From the NCBI GenBank assembly GCA_002839315.1, contig PGXV01000012.1:62001-126000 (forward strand): a stretch of DNA of 64,000 nt, written 5' to 3'. The stretch comes from Spirochaetae bacterium HGW-Spirochaetae-3 (GTDB lineage Bacteria > Spirochaetota > Spirochaetia > Treponematales > UBA12059). Shown here in pieces: positions 50,760 through 59,488 of the stretch. Numbering within the stretch: position 1 is the stretch's first letter; each line of letters starts with the position of its first letter. Position numbers and translations under genes: made by a program. The notes beneath the pieces were generated by a model, which did no database searches, had not been told where the DNA came from, and saw nothing but the letters and a program-made list of their open reading frames with translations.

Positions 50760-51521
50760 TCAGGCTCCGGCCCTCGCGCCTCGGACGCCTACGCCCGCGG
50801 CCCCTGCGGCGCAGGCTTCCGCGGCCGGTTCATCGCGGCGGCGGTTCTCCGTGACGAGGCCGTCCCTCAAGCGTATGATGTGGTCGGCTATGTCGACGAT
50901 GCGGGCGTCGTGGGTACTGAATATGAAGGTCGTCTCGAGCTCTCTATTTATCTTCTTCATCAATTCCAGTATCTGCTCGCCGGTCGCGCTGTCCAGGTTG
51001 GCGGTCGGCTCGTCGGCCAGGACGATCTGGGGCCGCGTTACGAGGGCCCGCGCGATGGCTACGCGCTGGCGCTGGCCGCCCGAAAGCTCGTTGGGCTTGT
51101 GCTTGCGCCATTCGGACAGGCCGACTTCCTCGATAAGGTGATCGATCCATTCCTTCTTCTCGTCCTTACCCACGCGGGTCTTGCCGAGCAGCAGCGGGAA
51201 TTCTATGTTCTCCCAGACGTTAAGAACCGGGATGAGGTTGAACGACTGGAAAATGAAGCCGAGCGTCTCATGGCGAAGCCTGGTCAGTTCCGCGTCCTTC
51301 AGACCGGAGGTCGGCTTGCCGTCGAGGAATACCTCCCCCTCGGTCGGCTGGTCTACGAGGCCGACCATGTTCAGGATCGTCGTCTTGCCCGAGCCCGAGG
51401 GGCCGGCGATCGATATGAAGTCGCCCTTCTCGATGCAGAACGATACGCCCTTTACCGCTTCGACCTGAACCTTGCCCAACGGATATACTTTCCTGACGTT
51501 CTGCAACTCTACTATGCCCAT
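50760..51521 (-). CDS. LolD/MacB-type ABC transporter ATPase
   Basis: A 253-residue ATPase, first gene of the export unit. Walker A 'SIAGPSGSGKTTILNMVGLV' (about 37-56), Q-loop 'GFIFQSFNLIPVL', signature 'ELSGGQRQRVAIARAL' (about 140), Walker B 'IVLADEPTANLDSATG', H-loop 'FIFSTHD'. The 'FQSFNLIPVLNVWENI' stretch is typical of the MacB/LolD group. The last ~25 residues are Ala/Gly-rich and unlike relatives. Confidence 0.94.
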   Translation of the reverse strand: MGIVELQNVRKVYPLGKVQVEAVKGVSFCIEKGDFISIAGPSGSGKTTILNMVGLVDQPTEGEVFLDGKPTSGLKDAELTRLRHETLGFIFQSFNLIPVLNVWENIEFPLLLGKTRVGKDEKKEWIDHLIEEVGLSEWRKHKPNELSGGQRQRVAIARALVTRPQIVLADEPTANLDSATGEQILELMKKINRELETTFIFSTHDARIVDIADHIIRLRDGLVTENRRRDEPAAEACAAGAAGVGVRGARAGA

Positions 51522-51924
51522 GATCGCTCCTTTTTATGTGTCGCGCGCCTCATCCCGCCCTCGAGGCCTGGCAGAGGTGCCGTCGTGTCTACCGTCGTCG
51601 GAAATCAAATCCTATGACGGCGCATACTCAATAAAATACGAAGGGAGATACGCGCCGATCAAGGGATAGTGGGTCGCATTATTGCAATAAAGCGCATTTT
51701 TTATTGTTACGATCAGAAAGGGCAGCCGCGCACTTGCCTGGCGATACGCTTCTCCGTATTATAACGATGATAATATTGTTGCCCTTTGCACGAGGGCTAC
51801 ACTATTATTACGAAAACGGTCTTGGACCGTCACCGGTCGCGCATTACGCGGGCCGGAAGTCGTAAGGCTACGGAATCGCTCGGCGTTCGCGCGCGCGGTA
51901 CGGAAGCACACTACAGGAGTATAT
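51522..51924. promoter_or_regulatory. 403-bp divergent intergenic region between ABC export and RND operons
   Basis: AT-rich compared with the flanks. It holds a perfect 12-bp palindrome TTATTGCAATAA (51679-51690) and, for the plus strand, TTGCCC (51779-51784) and TATTAT (51803-51808) 18 bp apart, giving a leader of about 110 bases before the TolC-like gene. I see no gene in it and no clear promoter for the minus strand. Confidence 0.5.
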
Positions 51925-53466
51925 ATGCCAATCGCCCCGCCGATCGCGCGAGCCCGCGTATCGTCTCGCCCGGTTCGCGCCCTCATCACCCTCGCAGCAT
52001 TGACGCTCATGGTCTCGGTCTCGCCTCCAGAACTGGCCGCCCTCGGTACCAAGGAGCCCCGCGAGCCATTGTCGGACCAGGCCGTCCGGCTGTCCGCCGC
52101 CGCGCCGTACGACGCGCCCGCGGATATACGGGCCGAGTGGGACGTCTCCGTTCCCCCTCGGCTCGGCCCGTCGCCCGACGGCGCCTTCCGCGGAGCGGAC
52201 GCGCCCGCCGGCCCCGTCGTCGTCGACGTGGATAGCGCCGTGGCGCTCGCTCTGGCTAACAACGTCGGCCTGGCCTCCGGCCGCATAGACGCCGCCGCGA
52301 AGAAGCGCAAGGTGGATACCGCGTGGAACGTCTTCCTGCCTACGGTCGACGTCTCCGGTACGCTCGCTCGGCTCAACGAATTTACCCCCTCGCCATACGC
52401 GCAATACCAATGGAGCGCTACCGCGTCGGTATCGGCCCAGTTGGCGCTCAATCTCGCCTTGTTCGAGGGTATGCGCAACCTCAAGCTGGACTACGAGGCG
52501 GGGCTGATCACCTACGCCCAGGCCAAGGCACGGCTGGAGCGCGACGTGCGCAAGGCTTATTACGGCATCCTCCTGCTGCAGGAGAATATCTCCATAATAG
52601 AGGAGACCCTCGGCGCCGCCGAGCGGCGCGCCAGGCAGGCCGAGGCCAACTACCGCGCGGGCCAGGTACCCGAGCTCGCCATGCTGCAGGCGCGGGTGGC
52701 GGCCGAGAACCTCAAGCCGGCCATCGCCGAGATGCGCAACGGCCTCAGCTCGTCCCTGGCCGCCTTCGCGATGAACCTCGGCTATCCCCGCGGCGTCGAG
52801 CTCCGCCTGGCCGGCTTCGGCCAGCCGGACTTCGTCGGCCTGGACGTCGACGGCCTGATACCGGGAGCCTTGTCGCGCCGCCTCGACGTGCAGGGCCTCG
52901 TCAAATCGATGGAGAGCCTCGAGAGCACGCGCAAGCTGATGTACTTCCAGCTCTACACGCCGACGCTCGCGCTCGGGCTCAACTTCGACCCGAGCTTCCA
53001 GGGCGATCCCTGGAAGGATTCGTGGTTCATGGAAGACGGCTGGAAACAATCCTCCGGCATGTTCAGGGCGACCCTGACCTATCGGCTCAACGGCCTCCTG
53101 CCGTTCTCGGGCGAGGCCCAGGGCCTCGTCGGCATGGACGAGAACATAGAGAAGCTGCGCATGGCGCTGGCGCAGACCGTGCGCGGCATGGAGACGGAGA
53201 TAGACTCCATCGTGCTACAGCTGGAGAAGTCCAGCGGCAGCATCGCGACCCTCGCGCTCAACGTCCAGTTGGCCGAGCGCGCCTATCGCCTGTCAGAGGA
53301 ATCGTACCGTGCCGGCGCCCAGGATATCCTGGAAGTGCAGAACGCCGAGCTGGAGCTGCGTAAGGCTCGCAACGAGGTCCTCAAGGAAAAATTCAACTAT
53401 TTAAACGGGCTCCTCGACTTGGAGTACGCCCTCGGCGTGCCTTTCGGCACCCTCGGAAGGAAATAA
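51925..53466 (+). CDS. TolC-family outer-membrane efflux protein
   Basis: A 513-residue outer-membrane channel partner of the RND pump that follows. The signal peptide is long and hydrophobic near residues 18-38; the mature part starts 'LGTKEPREP'. Two TolC-like repeats of long helices: 'VVVDVDSAVALALANNVGLA' (about 92-111), 'AKARLERDVRKAYYGILLLQ', 'ERRARQAEANYRAGQVPELA' and, in the second half, 'AYRLSEESYRAGAQDILEVQ', 'NAELELRKARNEVLKEKFNY'. AGGAG lies 6 bases before the ATG. Three bases separate it from the adaptor gene. Confidence 0.92.
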   Translation: MPIAPPIARARVSSRPVRALITLAALTLMVSVSPPELAALGTKEPREPLSDQAVRLSAAAPYDAPADIRAEWDVSVPPRLGPSPDGAFRGADAPAGPVVVDVDSAVALALANNVGLASGRIDAAAKKRKVDTAWNVFLPTVDVSGTLARLNEFTPSPYAQYQWSATASVSAQLALNLALFEGMRNLKLDYEAGLITYAQAKARLERDVRKAYYGILLLQENISIIEETLGAAERRARQAEANYRAGQVPELAMLQARVAAENLKPAIAEMRNGLSSSLAAFAMNLGYPRGVELRLAGFGQPDFVGLDVDGLIPGALSRRLDVQGLVKSMESLESTRKLMYFQLYTPTLALGLNFDPSFQGDPWKDSWFMEDGWKQSSGMFRATLTYRLNGLLPFSGEAQGLVGMDENIEKLRMALAQTVRGMETEIDSIVLQLEKSSGSIATLALNVQLAERAYRLSEESYRAGAQDILEVQNAELELRKARNEVLKEKFNYLNGLLDLEYALGVPFGTLGRK

Positions 53467-53469
53467 TCG

Positions 53470-54459
53470 ATGAAACTGACTAATATGACGATACAGAGGG
53501 CCTCGGCCAGGGGCCTCAAGTCTCTACTGATACTCGGAGGAGTGCTGGCGATGAGCGCGGCGCTCGCGTCCTGCGGCCCGAAGGCAGACGCGAAGGCCGC
53601 CAAAGACAAGGCCGACGCGGAGGCCGTGACCGTCTTCGCGGTCAACACCACGACAGCGACGCGCGGACAGATACGCGATTACCTGTCGCTGTCGGGCGAT
53701 ATCGTCGCGGGTTCCACCGTCGACGCGTACTCGGACGTGGCCGGCAAGGTCACCAGGCTCTACGTCTCCATAGGGGACAGGGTAGAGAAGGGCGCGCCGC
53801 TCGCCGACGTCGACCCGTCCAGGCCCGGCATGAGCTACATACCAGGCGTCGCCAAGGCGCCGATTGCGGGAACCATCGTGGTTTTGCCCGCCCAGCTGGG
53901 CATGACTATCAGCCAGTCCGTTCCGGTGGCGCGGCTGTCCAGGACCGATGCGCTGGAACTGCGTACCTACGTGGCCGAGCGCTTCGTGTCGAAGGTTCGG
54001 GCCGGCCAGAAGGCCGAGGTGCTACTCGACGCGTACCCGGGCGACGTCTTCTCGGCGACCGTCAGGGAGGTCAGCCCCGTCCTCGACCCGGCCTCCAGGA
54101 CCCTGGAGCTGCGGCTGGACCTGGATAAGGCCGACGCCCGCGTCAAGGCCGGCATGTTCGCCAAGCTCAAGGTGATCACCGAGGACAAGCCGAGCATCGT
54201 CAAGATACCGTCGGGAGCCGTCGTACGGCGATTCGGCGATAACTACGTCTTCGCGGTAGAAGCCGACGAGGCCAACCCCGGGAGCTACGTGGTGCGCAGG
54301 CGGTCCGTCGTACCGGGCATCCTGGTCGACGACAAGCTGGAAGTACTGGAAGGCCTGTCGGCCGGCGACGAGATAGTCGTGCGCGGACAGACCCTGCTCG
54401 AGGACGGCTCGCGGGTCAACGTGGTGGACCGCGTCGCCCCGCTGCCGGTCTCCGACTAA
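53470..54459 (+). CDS. RND periplasmic adaptor (membrane fusion) lipoprotein
   Basis: A 329-residue HlyD/AcrA-type adaptor. Lipobox 'LAMSAALASC' with the lipid Cys at about residue 36, then a charged 'GPKADAKAAKDKADAEAV'. The lipoyl-like halves are 'GDIVAGSTVDAYSDVAGKVT' and 'PIAGTIVVLPAQLGMTISQS'; the helical hairpin between is very short. Beta-barrel part: 'LRTYVAERFVSKVRAGQKAE', then 'VKAGMFAKLKVITEDKPSIV', and a C-terminal membrane-proximal domain. It bridges the pump and the TolC-like channel. Confidence 0.93.
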   Translation: MKLTNMTIQRASARGLKSLLILGGVLAMSAALASCGPKADAKAAKDKADAEAVTVFAVNTTTATRGQIRDYLSLSGDIVAGSTVDAYSDVAGKVTRLYVSIGDRVEKGAPLADVDPSRPGMSYIPGVAKAPIAGTIVVLPAQLGMTISQSVPVARLSRTDALELRTYVAERFVSKVRAGQKAEVLLDAYPGDVFSATVREVSPVLDPASRTLELRLDLDKADARVKAGMFAKLKVITEDKPSIVKIPSGAVVRRFGDNYVFAVEADEANPGSYVVRRRSVVPGILVDDKLEVLEGLSAGDEIVVRGQTLLEDGSRVNVVDRVAPLPVSD

Positions 54460-54471
54460 GCTGGAGCCATC

Positions 54472-57400
54472 ATGAGCATAACCAAGACGGCGGTGGGTAA
54501 GCCCACCACCATATTCATAGCGTTCGCGCTACTCATAGGACTCGGCGTATTCGCCGCGGCCAACCTCCCCGTCGACCTGTACCCGGAGATAGAGCCACCG
54601 ATACTGGTCGTCCTGACAAGCTACGCCGGCGCCGGCCCCGAGGAAGTCGAGCGTACCGTGACGCGGCCCCTCGAGGGCTCGCTGTCCAACGTATCGAGCC
54701 TCAAGAAGATAACGTCGACGTCGTCCAAGGGTTCCAGCATGGTGATGATGGAGTTCACCTACGGCACGGACATGGCCGACGCGTCCAACTCGGTCCGCGA
54801 CAACATGGAGCTCGTGAAGAGCTATCTGCCCGAGGGATCGGACTCGCCGCTGATATTCAAGTTCGACCCGGCGATGATACCGATCATGGGCCTCATGGTC
54901 ACCGGCAACCGCACGCCCGAGGAACTGCGCGAGATATCCGAGAAGACCATACTGCCGCGGATCGAGCAGGTGCCCGGCGTCGCCATGGCCTCCGTGTCCG
55001 GCGGCCGCGAGAAGGTGATACGCGTCGAGGTACCGCAGAACCGGCTGGAGGCCTACGGCCTGACGGTCACCCAGATCGTCGGCCTGCTCGGCGCCCAGAA
55101 CGCCCAGGTGTCCGCCGGCTCCATCGCGGACGGCGGCCTGTCGTACATCCTGACCACCGCCGGCGAGTACCGCGACGTCGAGGAGATAAAGTCGACGGTA
55201 ATAGCCTACAAGGGCGGCGGTATGTCGGGCGGCGAGCTGGAGCTGGCCCGCACGGTGCGGCTGCGCGACGTGGCCGACGTGTTCGAGGGCTATCGCGACG
55301 AGGACAGCCTGGTCTTCGTCAACGGGACACCGGCGGTGCAGATAACCGTCCAGAAGCAGAGCGGCAAGAACTCGGTGCAGACCGCCGCGGCCCTCCGCGC
55401 CAGGCTTGAGCGCATAGCCAGGGAAATCCCGCAGGGCATCAAGATCACCGAGATATACAACACGACCGACATCATCCAGAATTCCATTGACCAGGTGTCG
55501 TCCAGCGCGCTCAACGGCGCGATGCTCGCCATCATCGTTCTGTTCATCTTCCTGCGTTCCATAAAGCCGACGCTTATCATCGGCATAACGATACCGATAT
55601 CGCTTCTGTTCACGCTGATGCTCATGTACTTCACGGGCCTCACCCTCAACGTGATGACCCTCGCGGGCCTCGCCCTCGGCGTGGGCATGCTGGTGGACAA
55701 CTCCATCGTCATATTGGAGAACATCTACCGCTATCGCGAGAAGGGTACCAAGCTGACGGCCTCCGCCGTGCTCGGTAGCCAGGAGATGGTCACGGCCATC
55801 GTCGCGTCCACCCTGACGACCATCTGCGTGTTCGCGCCGATGATCATGTTCAAGTCCCAGCTGGAGCTCGTAGGCGAGCTGTTCGCGGGGCTCGCGTTCA
55901 CCGTCGTCATATCGCTTGTCACGTCGCTGGCCGTGGCGCTGCTCCTCATCCCGGTACTGTCCAGCCACTACCTCCCCGTGACGACGCGCAAGCAGAAACC
56001 GCTGTCCGGCTGGCTGGGCCGGATCGACGCGTTCATGGAGAAGGGCTTCACCGGCCTCGACAACGCCTATCGCCGCGCCGTCGCCAAGGTGCTGCGCCAC
56101 AAGCTGGTCACGATCATAGTGATAGCGGTCGTTACCGTGGGCAGCATGGCCCTGGTGCCGCTCGTAGGCTTCGTGTTCATGCCGTCGCAGGCCTCTGATT
56201 CAGTGTCAGTGACGGTGGACCTGCCCGTGGGCACCCCGCTCGCCGAGACCGAGGCGGTGATGAAGCAGCTGGAGCGCCTGGTCGAGGGCGAGGTGGCCGG
56301 CTACGAGCGTCTCGTCGTCGAGGTGGGCCCCGGCTCCTTCTTCGGCCTGGGCGGCTCCTCCAACGCGCACCGCGGCACCCTGCAGATAACCCTGCCTGAC
56401 TTCGAGGAGCGCGTCGATAGCGCCGACGACATCAAGGCGATGCTGCGCGGCCACTTCAACGACTTCCCGGCCGCGACGTTCTCGTTCGGGGACTCCGGCG
56501 GCGGCATGGGCTTCGGCGGCAGCCCGGTGGACATCATCGTCAAGACCGAGGACCTGGTTAAGGGCAAGGCCATAGCCGAGAAGATAGCCTCGCTGATACG
56601 CGAGGGCGTGCCCGAGGCGACCGAGCCGAGCGTCGACCTCAAGGACGGCCTGCCCCAGATAGAGCTGCGGGTAGACCGCGAGCGCCTCTACTCCCTCGGC
56701 CTCAACGTGTACACGGTAGGACAGGAGATAAAGGCGGCCGTGGACGGCATCACCGCGACCAGGTACCGTTCGGGCGGCTCCGAGTACGACGTGCTCGTCA
56801 TACTGGCCGAGGCCGACCGCAGCGAGCTGCCGGCCCTGGACCGCATCTTCGTGGTCAACCCGGCCGGGCTGCGCGTGCCGCTGTCCAGCTTCGCCAGCTA
56901 CGAGAAGACGACCGGACCGATAGACGTGATGCGCGAGAACCAGAGCCGCGTCATCCACGTGACGGCCGGCACGAAGCCAGGCACGCCCGTGGACCGCGTG
57001 GAGACCAAGATACGCTCGCTTATCGCCTCGGAGATACCCGCCGAGGACGACGTCGTCATCGAGTACGCGGGCGACTACCAGGAGCTTATGGAGTACGGCG
57101 GCAAGTTCGCGCTCATCATGCTCGTCGCGGTGTTCCTCGTCTTCGGCGTCATGGCCAGCCAGTTCGAGTCCTTCATGGACCCCTTCATCATACTCTTCAC
57201 CGTGCCACTGTCGTTCGTCGGCGTCGTATGGATATACTTCCTGACCGGCGAGACGTTCAACATCCTGACGGCGGTCGGCCTGATCGTGCTGGTCGGCGTC
57301 ATAGTCAACAACGGTATCGTACTGGTCGACTACACCAACCTGCTGCGCAAGCGCGGCCTCGGCCTGAACGAGGCCTGCGTCGAGGCGGCGGGCAACCGGC

Positions 57401-57663
57401 TACGGCCCATACTGATGACGACGCTGACGACGGTCCTGGGCCTTTTCCCGATGGCGTTCTTCCCCGGCGAGGGCTCCGAGCTGGTAGCCCCGATAGGCAA
57501 GTCCGTGCTCGGCGGCCTGTCCTTCGGTACCCTGATGACGCTGTTCCTTATGCCGGTGATATACGCGATATTCAACAGGCGCTCCGACGAGCGCAAGGCC
57601 AAGGCCGAGGCCCGCCGCGACAGGATAGCCGCCGGACTAGGCCGCAAGGAGCTTAAACAGTGA
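54472..57663 (+). CDS. RND efflux transporter, AcrB/HAE type
   Basis: A 1063-residue inner-membrane pump with the usual 12 membrane segments and two large periplasmic loops. Landmarks: 'LPVDLYPEIEPPILVVLTSY' near the start, 'GYRDEDSLVFVNGTPAVQIT', segment four 'LALGVGMLVDNSIVILENIY' (about residue 400; one Asp where AcrB has two), and 'GLIVLVGVIVNNGIVLVDYT' near the end with 'TNLLRKRGLGLNEACVEAAG'. It is of the broad HAE1/HAE2-like class; substrate cannot be told. The stop overlaps the next gene (ATGA). Confidence 0.95.
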   Translation: MSITKTAVGKPTTIFIAFALLIGLGVFAAANLPVDLYPEIEPPILVVLTSYAGAGPEEVERTVTRPLEGSLSNVSSLKKITSTSSKGSSMVMMEFTYGTDMADASNSVRDNMELVKSYLPEGSDSPLIFKFDPAMIPIMGLMVTGNRTPEELREISEKTILPRIEQVPGVAMASVSGGREKVIRVEVPQNRLEAYGLTVTQIVGLLGAQNAQVSAGSIADGGLSYILTTAGEYRDVEEIKSTVIAYKGGGMSGGELELARTVRLRDVADVFEGYRDEDSLVFVNGTPAVQITVQKQSGKNSVQTAAALRARLERIAREIPQGIKITEIYNTTDIIQNSIDQVSSSALNGAMLAIIVLFIFLRSIKPTLIIGITIPISLLFTLMLMYFTGLTLNVMTLAGLALGVGMLVDNSIVILENIYRYREKGTKLTASAVLGSQEMVTAIVASTLTTICVFAPMIMFKSQLELVGELFAGLAFTVVISLVTSLAVALLLIPVLSSHYLPVTTRKQKPLSGWLGRIDAFMEKGFTGLDNAYRRAVAKVLRHKLVTIIVIAVVTVGSMALVPLVGFVFMPSQASDSVSVTVDLPVGTPLAETEAVMKQLERLVEGEVAGYERLVVEVGPGSFFGLGGSSNAHRGTLQITLPDFEERVDSADDIKAMLRGHFNDFPAATFSFGDSGGGMGFGGSPVDIIVKTEDLVKGKAIAEKIASLIREGVPEATEPSVDLKDGLPQIELRVDRERLYSLGLNVYTVGQEIKAAVDGITATRYRSGGSEYDVLVILAEADRSELPALDRIFVVNPAGLRVPLSSFASYEKTTGPIDVMRENQSRVIHVTAGTKPGTPVDRVETKIRSLIASEIPAEDDVVIEYAGDYQELMEYGGKFALIMLVAVFLVFGVMASQFESFMDPFIILFTVPLSFVGVVWIYFLTGETFNILTAVGLIVLVGVIVNNGIVLVDYTNLLRKRGLGLNEACVEAAGNRLRPILMTTLTTVLGLFPMAFFPGEGSELVAPIGKSVLGGLSFGTLMTLFLMPVIYAIFNRRSDERKAKAEARRDRIAAGLGRKELKQ

Positions 57664-57935
57664 AACGCATAGAGATCATTGCCAACCGCTCGGTCGAGGA
57701 AGACCTGATGGAGGCCTTCGCCAAGGCCGGCGTCGCGCGGGGATACACGAAATTCCCCGTCGTGCACGGCGCCGGCCGCAGCGGACCCAAGGTCGGCGAC
57801 GCGATCTGGCCCGAGGAGAATTTCGCGCTCGTGGTCTATTGCGAGGCGGACGAGGCGGCTCTCATCGAGGAAGCCGTCCGATCGGTAAAGGAAAAATTCC
57901 CCAATGAAGGGGTGAAGGTCTTCTCCCTGGGATAG
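57660..57935 (+). CDS. PII-like small protein coupled to the RND pump
   Basis: A 91-residue protein: 'MKRIEIIANRSVEEDLMEAF' and 'NFALVVYCEADEAALIEEAV' give the beta-alpha-beta pattern of the PII/CutA superfamily, with a Gly-rich loop 'VVHGAGRSGPKVGD' in place of the T-loop. Similar PII-like genes (such as DUF3240) sit beside RND metal pumps in other bacteria. It starts within the pump's stop codon, so its level tracks the pump. Sensing a metal or small ligand is a guess. Confidence 0.7.
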   Translation: MKRIEIIANRSVEEDLMEAFAKAGVARGYTKFPVVHGAGRSGPKVGDAIWPEENFALVVYCEADEAALIEEAVRSVKEKFPNEGVKVFSLG

Positions 57936-57954
57936 GCGGGACGGCTAGGATGAG

Positions 57955-57990
57955 AAAAAGGAAGCCCGCGTCGCCGCGGGCTTCCTTTTT
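57955..57990. terminator. Bidirectional intrinsic terminator
   Basis: GGAAGCCCGCG (57960-57970) pairs with CGCGGGCTTCC (57975-57985) around TCGC; five A's before and five T's after extend the stem and give a T-run on both strands. It ends the RND operon (plus) and the aminotransferase gene (minus). Confidence 0.95.
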
Positions 57991-58014
57991 CTCTAGCGAG
58001 TATCGACGCGGCTT

Positions 58015-59259
58015 TCAGGCCTTCTCGTGCTCGCGGATGGCTTCCGCTACGACGGCTCCGAGGCGCTTGACGCCTTCCTCTATCTGATCCAGCGACGAGT
58101 ACGAGAAATTCATGCGCATCGAATTGTGCTCCGGCTCGTCGATATAGAATCCGGAACCGGCTACGAAGGCGACCTTCCTCTCTATCGCCTTGAGGAGGAG
58201 CTTGTCGGTGTCGATGAACGACGGCATCGTGACCCACAGGAACAGGCCGCCTTCGGGCTCGGTCCAGCGTATGTCGTCGCGGTTCGGCATGTACTTCCGG
58301 AGCGCGTCGGTCATCATGGTGCGCTTGACCCGGTACTTCTCCCTCGTCGAGGCGATGACGCCGTCGAGCTTGCCCGTCCTCATGTACTCGGCGAGCCACA
58401 TCTGCGTGAAGACGTTGGTGCACAGGTCCATCGCCTGCTTCGCGACGACGAATTTCGATATCAGGGCCGGGGCGGCCATGATCCATCCCATGCGGGTGCC
58501 GGGCGCGAGTATCTTGGAGAAGGTCTTGAGGTTGATGACGACGCCCTTGTTCGCGCCGTCCTGGTCGAGCTGGAACATAGACGGTATCGGGTCGCCGATG
58601 AAGCGGATCTCGCGGTACGGAGAGTCCTCGAGTATGGGAAGGCCGGTCTCGTAGGCGAAGTCGAGCAGAGCCTGCCGCTTCTCGAGGCTCCAGCAGAAGC
58701 CGGCGGGATTCTGGAAATCCGGGATCACGTAGATGTACTTGATCTTCTTTCCGGCGGCGATCGCCTCCGCGTAGCGCTTCTCGAGCGCCTGCATGTCGAA
58801 GCCGTCCTGGGCGTCGGTGAACGGTATGCCGAGCACCTTGGCGGAGTAGGACTGGATGGCTTGTAGCGCCCCGAGGTAGGTGGGGCGGCCGGCGATGACG
58901 TAGTCGCCTGGGTCGAGGAACAGCTTCGCGACGATATCGAGCGCCTGCTGGCTGGCCGATACGACGAGGAGGTTATCCTTCTTGATCGTCACGCCCTGCT
59001 TGGACTCGAATTTTATGAGCTCGTCCCTCAGCCCGTCGTCGCCCTCGGTGGTGCCGTACTGCAGCGCCTTCCTGGCGTCGCGGTCGAATACGATATTGGC
59101 GGCCGCCCTGAGATCCTCGACCGGGAATACGTCCGGCGCCGGGAGTCCGCCGGCGAACGATATGATATCGGGCTTCTGCGTCAGCTTGAGCAGCTCGCGG
59201 ATGGTGCTCGCCTTCATGTTGTTGGCGTTGGCGGAAAAGAGCGAACCGAAATCGGGCAT
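58015..59259 (-). CDS. PLP-dependent aminotransferase (2-aminoadipate/LysN-like group)
   Basis: A 414-residue fold-type I aminotransferase. 'IISFAGGLPAPDVFPVEDLR' near residue 33, 'LQYGTTEGDDGLRDELIKF', 'VSASQQALDIVAKLFLDPGD', 'YVIPDFQNPAGFCWSLEKRQ' and 'TFSKILAPGTRMGWIMA' with the PLP Lys (about 245). 'MRMNFSY' holds the carboxylate-binding Arg. This group includes LysN, kynurenine/2-aminoadipate and valine-type enzymes; substrate not decided. The ATG at 59259 follows AGGAGG by 8 bases; an upward frame is rejected. It is a single gene. Confidence 0.88.
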   Translation of the reverse strand: MPDFGSLFSANANNMKASTIRELLKLTQKPDIISFAGGLPAPDVFPVEDLRAAANIVFDRDARKALQYGTTEGDDGLRDELIKFESKQGVTIKKDNLLVVSASQQALDIVAKLFLDPGDYVIAGRPTYLGALQAIQSYSAKVLGIPFTDAQDGFDMQALEKRYAEAIAAGKKIKYIYVIPDFQNPAGFCWSLEKRQALLDFAYETGLPILEDSPYREIRFIGDPIPSMFQLDQDGANKGVVINLKTFSKILAPGTRMGWIMAAPALISKFVVAKQAMDLCTNVFTQMWLAEYMRTGKLDGVIASTREKYRVKRTMMTDALRKYMPNRDDIRWTEPEGGLFLWVTMPSFIDTDKLLLKAIERKVAFVAGSGFYIDEPEHNSMRMNFSYSSLDQIEEGVKRLGAVVAEAIREHEKA

Positions 59260-59294
59260 GGAATGGTCCTCCTGGAGAGTGCTGTGCGTTTTTA

Positions 59295-59323
59295 ATAGTA
59301 CACCGAAACGGAGCACTGGTAAA
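59295..59323 (-). promoter_or_regulatory. Promoter of the aminotransferase gene
   Basis: On the minus strand TTTACC (59318-59323) and TACTAT (59295-59300) are 17 bp apart; the leader would be about 30 bases and includes AGGAGG. Confidence 0.55.
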
Positions 59324-59425
59324 TACGAAAAATCAAAACGATGTTTCTATTAATGAAACAAGCATGCATGATATACGCCTGTAAGGCAGTATTGTATCGA
59401 CAAGAAGAAACGTATTCAAGTTGTA

Positions 59426-59453
59426 TTGCGCCCTACGAGGCTTTCCGTATACT
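59426..59453 (+). promoter_or_regulatory. Promoter of ychF
   Basis: TTGCGC (59426-59431) and TATACT (59448-59453) with a 16-bp spacer; transcription would start near 59460, about 29 bases before the ychF ATG. Confidence 0.55.
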
Positions 59454-59488
59454 CTTGCACCGTACAACCCGATCGTTCAGAGGAACCC

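Noticed and set aside
54529-56100. A 523-codon antisense frame inside the RND pump
   Set aside because: His/Gly/Arg-rich translation without any domain; the sense strand codes a textbook RND protein.
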